Below, piece by piece: positions 45,001-53,360 of a stretch of DNA of 64,000 nt (positions are counted from its first letter, which is position 1; the number at the start of each line of letters is the position of its first letter). The position numbers were made by a program, and so were the translations under genes. This DNA is from Lachnospiraceae bacterium (GTDB taxonomy: Bacteria; Bacillota; Clostridia; Lachnospirales; Lachnospiraceae). Below the pieces are notes generated by a model. That model was not told the DNA's origin and ran no database searches. It was given only the letters and a program-made list of their open reading frames with translations. The stretch spans positions 1 through 64,000 of the forward strand of contig JAFRRD010000033.1 of assembly GCA_017428265.1 (NCBI GenBank). Direction: 5' to 3'.

Positions 45001-45105
45001 GTTCTGCTGGCTGTTCTGCGCATGGAACACCACGCTCCATTTTTTCTTCTTCGGCTGTTCGCCTCCTTCGGAAGAGTTCATATTGACATTCTTTTCATTA
45101 TCCAT
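42061..45105 (-). CDS. infB: Translation initiation factor IF-2
   Basis: A 1014-residue GTPase. Residues 1-420 are low-complexity: first Ala/Pro/Lys/Glu-rich (repeats like A-E-K-P-A-E-K-A), then Arg/Gly-rich. A short IF2-N domain near 430 is followed by the G domain (G-H-V-D-H-G-K-T-S near 518, D-T-P-G-H-E and N-K-I-D-K-P) and domains II to IV. It binds initiator tRNA. The N-terminal part is unusually long and Ala-rich even for Clostridia; this region supports long spurious antisense frames. Confidence 0.97.
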   Translation of the reverse strand: MDNEKNVNMNSSEGGEQPKKKKWSVVFHAQNSQQNSLKMRPQTPGAPKKPAGTSSVARPASGTSAAGKTPAGTSAAAKMPARPAAASGTVAPAAKKPAAPAPEKPAEKAAEKPVKAAPAAETAAEVKKPAEEAVKPAKTAAKTAEKTAEAVETKPAAKPAEAAETVPAEPAKAAGKETAAEKPARKTTKKAETAAAEVKAPETKAPEAEAPKVEEPPKPVRRFVDMSKVRQAEQEAKDRTERLAREQKERREAAKSGTGTRPEGRRPAGPGQGTQGRFGQTGRGAYTQNANGETRAYHSGGTGTYQRTGNTYSQRTGATGSQGFMKDKDDDQRPRRPAGAGAGKPAGSRSSGADFGGLGLSKNGKNTKQTRTQQGSSKTANSRYNKGDSGELRRPGGKTAKGKGIKDLDRLAKEQKAEPKEPQIKTITIPEKLTLKELADAMKMQPAAIIKKLFLEGKVYTVNQDLDYDTAADIALDFDIVAEKEETVDVIAELLKDTVEDKEENMVPRPPVVCVMGHVDHGKTSLLDAIRKTNVTTGEAGGITQHIGAYMVEINGRKITFLDTPGHEAFTAMRMRGAQATDIAILVVAADDGVMPQTVEAINHAKAAGVEIVVAINKIDKPGANIDKVKKELSEYGLIGEEWGGSNVFVPVSAKRGDGIEDLLEMVLLVADVQELKADPKRAARGLVIEAQLDPTRGPVATVLVQKGTLHVGDNVAAGGCYGKIRAMLNDKGERVKEATPGMPVELLGLSSVPGAGEVFISTKAEKDARAYAETFIAEGRKKLLEETRSKLSLDDLFNQIQSGNMKELNLIVKADVQGSVEAVKTSLQKLSNEQIAVKVIHSAAGNISESDVTLASASNAIIIGFNVKPDAQARSVAEQEKVDIRLYDVIYKAIEDVEAAMLGMLEPEYEEQIIGHAVVRQVFKASGIGNIAGCFVLDGKLQRGCKCRITRGKDQLFDGNLASLKRFKDDVKEVAAGYECGLVFEKFGDFDVDDTIEAYAMVELPRKLPSHKD

Positions 45106-45108
45106 GCT

Positions 45109-45435
45109 TTATTCTCCCCGGTTATCCGTAATTGTTTCTGCAGTGCGGCTGATCGCTGCCGCCAGCCCCTGATCCAGCACCGCGATGCAGGACCGTTCTC
45201 CTTTGCCGATCGCATGAGCGAGTTCCTGCTTCGTGCCGATGACAAGCAGCGGACAGCGGACATGCTCGCATTTGTCGCGGAATTGCTTCTTCGTGTTTGC
45301 CGACGCGTCTTCCGCGACGATGGTCAGCCATGCCTTTCGGGCTTTGAGCGCCTGCTCGGCGGCGAATTCGCCGCTCGCCAGTTTTCCGGCTTTGGCAGCG
45401 ATACCGAGCAGTCCCAGTATTTTATTCTCCGACAA
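45109..45435 (-). CDS. L7Ae-family ribosomal protein (YlxQ-like)
   Basis: A 108-residue protein of the L7Ae/L30e family: L-G-L-L-G-I-A-A-K-A-G-K-L-A-S-G near residue 7, N-T-K-K-Q near 47 and V-I-G-T-K-Q-E-L-A-H-A-I-G-K-G. The YlxQ group binds k-turn RNA. It lies between ylxR and infB as in B. subtilis, overlapping ylxR by 14 bases. Confidence 0.9.
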   Translation of the reverse strand: MSENKILGLLGIAAKAGKLASGEFAAEQALKARKAWLTIVAEDASANTKKQFRDKCEHVRCPLLVIGTKQELAHAIGKGERSCIAVLDQGLAAAISRTAETITDNRGE

Positions 45436-45697
45436 GCGCCTTCACCTCCGCCCGAAGCTTTTCCTGCGCCTCTTTCGGCACATGGGTCCTGAAGGAACGG
45501 CTGAGCGCCTCCGTACGGAAAGCCTTCTCCAGACAGGCGGCGCTGCGGCAGATGTAGGCGCCGCGGCCAGCCGCTTTTCCGCCGGGATCGACGAGATAAT
45601 CGTCATCAGGCGTATGTACGATCCGGATCAGATCCTTTTTGTCTTTTTCTTCGCGGCACCCGACACAGGTGCGCTGCGGCTGCTTTCGTTCCTTCAT
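45422..45697 (-). CDS. ylxR: YlxR family RNA-binding protein (DUF448)
   Basis: A 91-residue protein with R-T-C-V-G-C-R-E-E near residue 9, D-P-G-G-K-A-A-G-R-G-A-Y-I-C near 37 and a later cysteine; these are the YlxR signatures. The family binds RNA and has been linked to RNase P control. It is part of the rimP-nusA-ylxR-L7Ae-infB order. Confidence 0.93.
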   Translation of the reverse strand: MKERKQPQRTCVGCREEKDKKDLIRIVHTPDDDYLVDPGGKAAGRGAYICRSAACLEKAFRTEALSRSFRTHVPKEAQEKLRAEVKALVGE

Positions 45698-45705
45698 GCT
45701 GTCAG

Positions 45706-46830
45706 TTATGCCTCTTCCTCGGGGACGTATTCCCCTTCTTCACTATAGTCGTTGTTGTAGTCGTCGATGTAGCCGATCTCTTCGAACAGGCCGGACTCGC
45801 GCGCCTCGGTCTCGCTCTTGATGTCGATCTTGTAGCCGGTCAGTTTGGCGGAAAGCCTGGCGTTCTGGCCTGCTCTGCCGATGGCAAGCGACAGCTGGAA
45901 GTCGGGCACGATGACCAGGGCTTCCTTCTCTTCATCGTCTGCCAGGACGCAGATGACCTTGGCAGGGCTGAGGGCGTTCTCGATCAGTTCGGCGGAGTTG
46001 TCGCTCCAGTGAATGATGTCGATCTTTTCGCCGCCCAGTTCGTCAACAACAGCATTCACGCGGACACCGTTCAGACCGACGCAGGCACCGATCGGATCCA
46101 CGCCTTCGTCGTAGGACACCACGGCCATCTTGGTGCGGGAACCGGCTTCGCGGGCGATCGCCTTGATCTCGACGATGCCCTGCTGGATCTCGGCCACTTC
46201 GGCTTCGAAGAGGCGCTTGACGAGATCCGGATGGGTCCGGCTGACCAGGATGTGCGGTCCGCGGGGCGTATCCTTGACTTCGAGGATCAGGACCTTGATG
46301 CGCTCGGTCGGGCGGTAATTTTCGGTCTTGACCTGTTCGTTCTCGGGCATGATCGCATCGGCCTTGCCCAGGTTGATATTGATATTCTTGCCGATATGGC
46401 GCTGGACCACACCGGTAATGATGTCATGTTCACGGGAATTGTAGCGGTCGTAGACCGACTTGCGCTCTTCCTCACGCAGCTTCTGCAGGATGACGTTCTT
46501 TGCATTCTGCGTTGCGATGCGGCCGAAGCTGGCGGAACGGATGTCCTCACGGACGACGTCGCCGACCTGGTAGATCGCGTTCTTTTTGCGGGCGTCTTCC
46601 AGCGAGATCTCCAGGGCAGGATCGGTCACGGTCTCCACCACGGTCTTTTCGGCATACATTTCATAGTCGCCGGTCTCGCGGTCCATATGGACGTGAATAT
46701 TGTCGGCCTTGCCGAAATGGTTCTTGCAGGCCGTAAGCAGCGAGTTCTCGATCGCTTCCATGATCACTTCGCGGCTGATATCTTTTTCCTTTTCCAGTAC
46801 GCTCAGGGCGTCCATCAGTTCCTTGTTCAT
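45706..46830 (-). CDS. nusA: Transcription elongation/termination factor NusA
   Basis: A 374-residue protein: N-terminal polymerase-binding domain (residues 1-130), S1 domain, and two KH domains ([11 protein letters not shown] near 251 and [11 protein letters not shown] near 316). It ends with an acidic tail rich in Asp, Glu and Tyr. It lacks the C-terminal AR repeats of E. coli NusA, as is usual in Firmicutes. Confidence 0.97.
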   Translation of the reverse strand: MNKELMDALSVLEKEKDISREVIMEAIENSLLTACKNHFGKADNIHVHMDRETGDYEMYAEKTVVETVTDPALEISLEDARKKNAIYQVGDVVREDIRSASFGRIATQNAKNVILQKLREEERKSVYDRYNSREHDIITGVVQRHIGKNININLGKADAIMPENEQVKTENYRPTERIKVLILEVKDTPRGPHILVSRTHPDLVKRLFEAEVAEIQQGIVEIKAIAREAGSRTKMAVVSYDEGVDPIGACVGLNGVRVNAVVDELGGEKIDIIHWSDNSAELIENALSPAKVICVLADDEEKEALVIVPDFQLSLAIGRAGQNARLSAKLTGYKIDIKSETEARESGLFEEIGYIDDYNNDYSEEGEYVPEEEA

Positions 46831-46860
46831 TTTTCCGCTGTCCTCCGTCAGTTTCTATCG

Positions 46861-47340
46861 TCAAAAATCCGAAAAATCGATGTAGGGCCGCACCAGGGAA
46901 ATGTCCCTGCGGGCGAAGGTCTTCGTTTCCCCTTCGCCGAAGGAAAGGGTCACGCTTTCGCTGTCGAATGCATCGAGCATCCCGATGTATTCCTTATTCT
47001 TATCGGCGTCAGGCTTGAACAGATGCAGTTCCACGTCATTGCCGATGTTTCTCTGGTAATCTCTGTCCTTTTTGAAGGGACGGAGCAGTCCGGGCGAACT
47101 TACCTCGAGCGTGTAGGCTTCTTCAATGAAGTCCGCCTTGTCGAGTTCGGCCTCCCAGGCGCGGCTTGCGGCTTCGCAGTCGCCGATTTTGATCCCGCCT
47201 GCCTTGTCGAGGTAGGCCCTGAGATATCTTGTCGCCCCCTCCTTGACGTATTCCACGTCCACGAGCTCCAGGCCCTGTGCCGCACAGATCGGCTGCAGCA
47301 GCTCTTCGGCTCTCTTTTCGCATTCTTCCTTTCGGATCAT
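46861..47340 (-). CDS. rimP: Ribosome maturation factor RimP
   Basis: A 159-residue protein with D-V-E-Y-V near residue 29, Y-L-R-A-Y-L-D-K-A-G-G-I near 38, and V-S-S-P-G-L-L-R-P near 79, then an Sm-like C-terminal domain. It acts in 30S maturation. The start at 47340 (M-I-R-K-E-E) has AAGGGG upstream. It opens the operon through to truB-ribF. Confidence 0.96.
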   Translation of the reverse strand: MIRKEECEKRAEELLQPICAAQGLELVDVEYVKEGATRYLRAYLDKAGGIKIGDCEAASRAWEAELDKADFIEEAYTLEVSSPGLLRPFKKDRDYQRNIGNDVELHLFKPDADKNKEYIGMLDAFDSESVTLSFGEGETKTFARRDISLVRPYIDFSDF

Positions 47341-47360
47341 TTCATACCCCTTTACAAAGC

Positions 47361-47390
47361 GGAAAGAGTGGCTTTCGACCACTCTTTTCC
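47361..47390 (-). promoter_or_regulatory. Leader hairpin of the rimP operon
   Basis: GGAAAGAGTGG pairs with CCACTCTTTTCC around a 7-base loop, 20 bases before the rimP start. It could affect translation or mRNA stability. Confidence 0.6.
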
Positions 47391-47415
47391 AACAAAGTCA
47401 ACTATCAACATTGGC

Positions 47416-47444
47416 ATTATAGGGGGCTTTTCAATAAAAATCAA
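47416..47444 (-). promoter_or_regulatory. rimP-nusA-infB operon promoter
   Basis: On the minus strand, TTGATT (47439-47444), 17 bp, TATAAT (47416-47421). The AT-rich stretch upstream (47445-47510) may be an UP-element. Confidence 0.8.
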
Positions 47445-47539
47445 GCCCTTTTTGTCAAATTTTTCGCTTTTTTTGACGAAAAACTGTCAAAAATTATTAT
47501 TTTTCACCTGATAAAGGGAAAATATGCTTTCCTGCAGGC

Positions 47540-49069
<1,530 letters not shown>

Positions 49070-49093
49070 TTATGATCAGATAAATGCGGCAAA

Positions 49094-49121
49094 GCAGGGG
49101 CCTCCCGGAGGCTGCCCCTGC
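49094..49121 (-). terminator. recA terminator
   Basis: A GCAGGGG/CCCCTGC stem enclosing CCTCC/GGAGG. On the minus strand it is followed by TTTGCC, a short T run. Confidence 0.75.
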
Positions 49122-49129
49122 CGTCATTT

Positions 49130-50143
49130 TTACTCTTCGGCCTTCTTCACGGCTGGAAGTCCGTAGTGATCCCGGACCAGCGCTTCGACCTCTTCCAGGA
49201 CCTCCGGATGCGCTTTCAGATAGGCTTTCGTATTGTCGCGGCCCTGCCCGATGCGGCTGCCCTGATACGAATACCAGGCGCCGCTCTTCTCAATGATCCC
49301 GACCTTTGCGGCCAGATCGAGAATGTCGCCTTCGCGGGAAATGCCGGTACCGAACATGATGTCGAATTCCGCCTCCTTGAAGGGCGGAGCCACCTTGTTC
49401 TTGACGACCTTCACGCGGACGTGGTTGCCGATCATCTCGCCGCCCTGCTTCAGGGACTCGATGCGTCGGACGTCCAGACGTACGGAACTGTAGAACTTCA
49501 GCGCGCGACCGCCGGTCGTCACTTCGGGATTGCCGAACATCACGCCGACCTTCTCACGCAGCTGGTTGATGAAAATGACCACGCAGCCGCTGCGGCCGAT
49601 CGCCGCCGTCAGCTTGCGGCAGGCCTGGCTCATCAGGCGGGCCTGCTTGCCCATCTGCGCATCGCCCATGTCGCCGTCGATCTCGTCCTTCGGGACCAGC
49701 GCCGCGACCGAGTCGATGACTACGACGTCCATCGCCCCCGAGCGCACCATGGTCTCGGCGATCTCCAGCGCCTGCTCGCCGTTATCCGGCTGTGAGACGT
49801 AGAGGTTATCCACGTCGACGCCGATAGCCTTTGCATATTTCGGGTCCAGGGCGTGCTCCGCATCCACGAAACCGGCAATGCCGCCGAGCTTCTGCGCTTC
49901 GGCGACAACGTGCAGGGCCAGGGTTGTCTTGCCGCTGGATTCCGGTCCGAAGATCTCGATGATGCGGCCTTTCGGAATGCCGCCCAGGCCGAGGGCTATG
50001 TCAAGCGAGACGGATCCCGTAGGGATGGTCTCGATATTCATGGCGGTATTGTCGCCAAGTCTCATGATAGAACCTTTGCCGTAATCTTTTTCGATCGCCG
50101 CAACAGCTGTTTCCAGTGCTCTTCTCTTATCTTCCTGATTCAT
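49130..50143 (-). CDS. recA: Recombinase RecA
   Basis: A 337-residue recombinase with Walker A G-P-E-S-S-G-K-T near residue 66, the Walker-B region [10 protein letters not shown], and [15 protein letters not shown] near 209 with loop-2 T-T-G-G-R-A-L-K. It forms filaments on single-stranded DNA and stimulates LexA self-cleavage. The C-terminus ends K-K-A-E-E. The LexA box just upstream makes it part of the SOS regulon. Confidence 0.98.
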   Translation of the reverse strand: MNQEDKRRALETAVAAIEKDYGKGSIMRLGDNTAMNIETIPTGSVSLDIALGLGGIPKGRIIEIFGPESSGKTTLALHVVAEAQKLGGIAGFVDAEHALDPKYAKAIGVDVDNLYVSQPDNGEQALEIAETMVRSGAMDVVVIDSVAALVPKDEIDGDMGDAQMGKQARLMSQACRKLTAAIGRSGCVVIFINQLREKVGVMFGNPEVTTGGRALKFYSSVRLDVRRIESLKQGGEMIGNHVRVKVVKNKVAPPFKEAEFDIMFGTGISREGDILDLAAKVGIIEKSGAWYSYQGSRIGQGRDNTKAYLKAHPEVLEEVEALVRDHYGLPAVKKAEE

Positions 50144-50156
50144 GATTCCTCCATTC

Positions 50157-50207
50157 GAACTTATGTTCGATTTCCTCTATCGTATGATATTTTCCCGTAC
50201 TTGTCAA
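50157..50207 (-). promoter_or_regulatory. recA promoter with LexA box
   Basis: On the minus strand, TTGACA (50202-50207), 17 bp, TACGAT (50179-50184). The exact LexA box GAACTTATGTTC (50157-50168) lies at about the transcription start. Confidence 0.88.
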
Positions 50208-50231
50208 GCTTTTTTCCGTCATTTTCTGCAT

Positions 50232-50269
50232 AAAAAACGGAAAACAGCCTGCGCCATCTCCCGTTTCCC
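50232..50269 (-). terminator. Terminator of the rhomboid-like gene
   Basis: On the minus strand, GGGAAAC and GTTTTCC arms (50239-50269) are followed by GTTTTTT. It separates the rhomboid-like gene from recA. Confidence 0.75.
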
Positions 50270-50314
50270 ACTGTACAGGATAAGCCGCTTTCTGTCAAGC
50301 CCGCCGGAGAAAAA

Positions 50315-51157
50315 TCAGCGCTGCTCTTCCGGCTGCCCGGCCGTCACATGCACGTGCGTGTACAGATGATCCAGGCAGTATTCCCGGCCGCCCGCGCACT
50401 TGCTGCAGTAGCGAAATTCCAGGTTCGGATCGTCCAGCTCGGTACGGCCGCAGACTGCGCAGCGGTGCCTTGCGCCGCCGTATTTCACCGTCGGCTCCGC
50501 TGCCCGGATATTCTGCTGAAACTCCCGGCGCCGGACGAACTGCTTCACCCGCAGGATCGGCTTGCGGAGGAAAAGGAAAAAGATCGCAACGTTGACCAGG
50601 CTCGCAATGACCGAGAAACGAAGGCCCCAGTCTCCCAGCACGAGTTCCAGCCCCATGATGACCAGATAAAATATCCCCAGATACTTTGCCTTGACCGGAA
50701 TGATCATGTAAAGATAGAAACGCATTTCCGGCACCGTCATGGCAAAGGCCAGCAGAAACGATATGTACAGATTGGACGCCGTAAAATACAGGTTCATGTG
50801 CCCGATCGTATAGACCAGGAAGGAAATGACGACGTTGGCCAGCAGGCCGATGAAGACATACAGATTGAAATAAAACGTCCCCCACATCTTCTCCAGGCTG
50901 CTGCCGAGCGACCAGAAAATGAAGCACTCAAGCAAAAACCACAGGACCGAGGTGGACGGCGGATACATGATATAGGTAACGAGCCTCCACACCTGTCCCT
51001 TGAAGATCATGGACCAGTCGAGGCTGAGATACATTTCATAAAAGCCGGGCCTGAAATAAACGAGGGCAAAGCCGCCCACGTACAGGATGATCAGGTAGAT
51101 CATCAGATTTCTGATGGCAAAACGGCCGAGTTTCCGTTCCAGTTTATCTAAAGACAT
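50315..51157 (-). CDS. Rhomboid-like membrane protein with C-terminal zinc-ribbon-like domain, probably not a protease
   Basis: A 280-residue protein with six predicted membrane helices between residues 15 and 210. The rhomboid W-R motif (G-Q-V-W-R-L-V-T near residue 52) and E-K-M-W-G near 89 are present, but the catalytic G-x-S-G is replaced by T-A-S-N and the usual A-H helix by A-S-L-V-N. The C-terminal 50 residues carry C-x2-C, C-x2-C and a further Cys/His set (Y-C-L-D-H-L-Y-T-H). It looks like a pseudoprotease of unknown partner. The start at 51157 has AAAGGAG upstream. Confidence 0.8.
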   Translation of the reverse strand: MSLDKLERKLGRFAIRNLMIYLIILYVGGFALVYFRPGFYEMYLSLDWSMIFKGQVWRLVTYIMYPPSTSVLWFLLECFIFWSLGSSLEKMWGTFYFNLYVFIGLLANVVISFLVYTIGHMNLYFTASNLYISFLLAFAMTVPEMRFYLYMIIPVKAKYLGIFYLVIMGLELVLGDWGLRFSVIASLVNVAIFFLFLRKPILRVKQFVRRREFQQNIRAAEPTVKYGGARHRCAVCGRTELDDPNLEFRYCSKCAGGREYCLDHLYTHVHVTAGQPEEQR

Positions 51158-51181
51158 AAGCTCTCCTTTTCTGCTGATCCC

Positions 51182-51210
51182 ATTATAAAAAGCAGGCGGA
51201 ACATTGTCAA
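51182..51210 (-). promoter_or_regulatory. Promoter of the rhomboid-like gene
   Basis: On the minus strand a perfect TTGACA (51205-51210), 17 bp, TATAAT (51182-51187). Confidence 0.88.
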
Positions 51211-51241
51211 ATAAAAAGGCCGAAAACCTTTGACTTTTCGC

Positions 51242-51374
51242 TTGACACGCGCGGAGAAAACCGCTAAAGTATACCTGCACGTCGGAAAGACCCGTGTCTT
51301 CTTTTCGGCAGGCGCCTACCGAAGGGCGGAATGACCCGCCGCCCGGCGGAATATGATGCGGAGGATAAGAACAA
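51242..51374 (+). promoter_or_regulatory. rpsT promoter and leader
   Basis: TTGACA (51242-51247), 17 bp, TAAAGT (51265-51270). A leader of about 100 bases follows with GC-rich inverted segments (around CCGCCGCCCGGCGG) ending in GGAGG 10 bases before the TTG start. S20 autoregulation through the leader is plausible but unproven here. Confidence 0.75.
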
Positions 51375-51638
51375 TTGGCTAACATCAAATCTGCGAAGAA
51401 GCGTGTTCTTGTTGCCGAGCGCGATGCGCAGCGCAACAAAGCGATCAAGTCCCGCGTGAAGACCTACGTCAAGAAAGTTGACGCAGCCGTCGAATCCGGT
51501 GACAAGGCCGTAGCCGTGGCCGCCTTAAGGGAAGCTGAGATCGAACTGAAGAAAGCGACCACGAAGGGCGTGTACCACAAAAACACCACTTCCCGTAAAG
51601 TTTCACGTCTGACCAAGATGGTCAACAAGATGGCCTAG
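51375..51638 (+). CDS. rpsT: 30S ribosomal protein S20 (TTG start)
   Basis: An 87-residue basic protein beginning M-A-N-I-K-S-A-K-K-R, the S20 N-terminus, with N-K-A-I-K-S-R-V-K-T near residue 20 and a long helical body. The conserved N-terminus fixes the start at a TTG codon. E. coli rpsT also starts with UUG and is autoregulated. It is divergent from the rhomboid-like gene and the only plus-strand gene after 29 kb. Confidence 0.95.
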   Translation: MANIKSAKKRVLVAERDAQRNKAIKSRVKTYVKKVDAAVESGDKAVAVAALREAEIELKKATTKGVYHKNTTSRKVSRLTKMVNKMA

Positions 51639-51682
51639 GAGCAACACCCTCTGTTCCCGAAACATCATGGATATCCAAAAAG

Positions 51683-51711
51683 GAGGACCCTGCAAAGGAT
51701 CCTCTCTTTTT
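51683..51711 (+). terminator. rpsT terminator
   Basis: GAGGA / TCCTC and CC/GG arms with a small bulge, then TCTTTTT. It overlaps the recO stop codon on the other strand. Confidence 0.75.
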
Positions 51712-52402
51712 ATGCTTCCTGATTCTCCGGCTTCGGTCTGACCGCCGCCTGCAGGGCCAGCGTCTCTTCCAGCACCGCCAGCGAGCGGAACTGCCTTTCG
51801 ATGAAGGTCTGCTTCATCTGTTCTGCGGCTCTGCCGAAAGCGGCTTCCGCCTCCGGATCCAATGTGAAGCGGAAAAGCTGCTCCTGCGGCGTTTCCAGAA
51901 CGTAATGCCAGGCTTTCCGCGCCGCTTCGGGAACTTCCGTCTTCGGCTCCTCGAAGTACTCTCCTTCCAGCTGCATCGCCTTCAGTTCGAAGACGCGGCG
52001 GATCAGCGGCCGTGACAGTTTATCGTTCTTCAGCGCCCGCAGGGCAAAGAACAGGAGTTTTATCGCTTCGCTCCCATCTAGGTTCTCGCGGCCGTAGTAA
52101 TCGGTCAGTTCGGCGAAATAGGAGCCGTAGCACAGGGCTTCCATGTCGTTCGAGACCCATTCGAAATGCTCGCTGATGCGGGCGGAGCGCAGATTGTAGG
52201 CACTCCTTCCCTCGGACAGTTCGAATTCGCCGAAGGCAAAGAGGACCGCCGCGCCGATCAGCGGGCTGTTCGGCCGCCGCGCGCCGCGGGCAAATACGCT
52301 GACCTTGCCGCATTCCCTCGTTTCGAGGAGCAGCCGCTTGTCATATTCGCCGATGGGCATCGTGCTGAGCACGATGCCGGTTGCCGTTACGGTATCCTTC
52401 AT
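51710..52402 (-). CDS. recO: DNA repair protein RecO
   Basis: A 230-residue protein with an N-terminal OB-fold (T-G-I-V-L-S-T-M-P-I-G-E-Y-D-K-R near residue 7, F-A-R-G-A-R-R-P-N near 37) and a helical C-terminal domain. It lacks the four-cysteine zinc site of many RecO proteins. It helps load RecA on SSB-coated DNA. It follows era, the common order. Confidence 0.9.
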   Translation of the reverse strand: MKDTVTATGIVLSTMPIGEYDKRLLLETRECGKVSVFARGARRPNSPLIGAAVLFAFGEFELSEGRSAYNLRSARISEHFEWVSNDMEALCYGSYFAELTDYYGRENLDGSEAIKLLFFALRALKNDKLSRPLIRRVFELKAMQLEGEYFEEPKTEVPEAARKAWHYVLETPQEQLFRFTLDPEAEAAFGRAAEQMKQTFIERQFRSLAVLEETLALQAAVRPKPENQEA

Positions 52403-52451
52403 CTGCCTGTCCTGTCTTCTGCCTTCCGCGGCGCCGCTGCCGCAGGAGGGT

Positions 52452-53348
52452 TCATTTCTTTGCCGAATAGCCGAAGCCCTTCAGCTGGCTCATGTCGTTT
52501 CGCCAATCCCTGCGCACCTTTACCCAGAGTTTCAGGCTGATGCGTGCGTCCATCAGGGCTTCGATCTCGAGGCGTGCCTCGGTGCCGATCTTTTTCAGCA
52601 TTGCGCCTTTTTTGCCGATCACGATGCCCTTGTGTGATTCCTTCTCGCAGACGATCGACGCATCGACGTCGAAAAGTCCGTCAGGCCGTTCCGCCATCCG
52701 TTCGACCTCCACGGCAATGCCGTGCGGCACTTCGTCGGAAAGATTCCGGAGCGCCTTTTCCCGGATGATCTCCGCGGCGATCTGCCGCATCGGCTGGTCC
52801 GTCAGCGTATCCTCATCAAAGTACTGCGGTCCTTCGGGCAACGCCTCAAAGATCGCCGCCATAAGAGCGTCCGTATTTTCCCCGGTCAGGGCTGAGACAC
52901 GGATCACCTTTTTGAAGGGATATTCCTTCAGGAACGCTTCCTCACAGGCCGATACTGCTTCCGGCGCGGCTGCATCGATCTTGTTGATGACCAGATACAC
53001 AGGCGTTTTCACGCCCTTCAACTTCTCGCGAACAAAAGCCTCTCCCTCGCCGAAATACGCCGACGGTTCGGCCAGCCACAGGATCAGGTCGACCTCCTTC
53101 AGCGTGCCTTCCGCCGCTGCGATCATATAGTCGCCCAGCTTGTTCTTCGCGTGGGTTATCCCGGGCGTATCGAGGAAAATGATCTGCCCGCGTTCATCCG
53201 TATAAACCGTTTCAATGCGGTTTCTGGTCGTCTGCGGCTTTTCCGAAGTAATGGCGATCTTCTGCCCGATCAGCCGGTTCATCAGCGTGGATTTGCCCAC
53301 GTTCGGCCGGCCGATCAGGGTCACGAAGCCGGAATGAAATCCTTCCAT
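52452..53348 (-). CDS. era: GTPase Era
   Basis: A 298-residue protein: GTPase domain (G-R-P-N-V-G-K-S-T near residue 13, D-T-P-G, N-K-I-D) and a C-terminal KH domain (G-K-K-G-A-M-L-K-K-I-G near 249, then L-W-V-K-V-R-R-D-W-R). It binds the 3' end of 16S rRNA in 30S assembly. Confidence 0.97.
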   Translation of the reverse strand: MEGFHSGFVTLIGRPNVGKSTLMNRLIGQKIAITSEKPQTTRNRIETVYTDERGQIIFLDTPGITHAKNKLGDYMIAAAEGTLKEVDLILWLAEPSAYFGEGEAFVREKLKGVKTPVYLVINKIDAAAPEAVSACEEAFLKEYPFKKVIRVSALTGENTDALMAAIFEALPEGPQYFDEDTLTDQPMRQIAAEIIREKALRNLSDEVPHGIAVEVERMAERPDGLFDVDASIVCEKESHKGIVIGKKGAMLKKIGTEARLEIEALMDARISLKLWVKVRRDWRNDMSQLKGFGYSAKK

Positions 53349-53360
53349 AAGCAGCCTTTC

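Noticed and set aside
42064..45040. Long open frames opposite infB
   Set aside because: They mirror the Ala/Lys/Glu-rich GC-biased codons of infB; they have no ribosome-binding sites or recognisable domains.
50270..50298. TTGACA-17-TACAGT on the minus strand behind the rhomboid-like gene
   Set aside because: Immediately followed by a terminator hairpin at 50239-50269; a functional transcript would be only about 30-40 bases, so I regard it as chance or part of the gene end.
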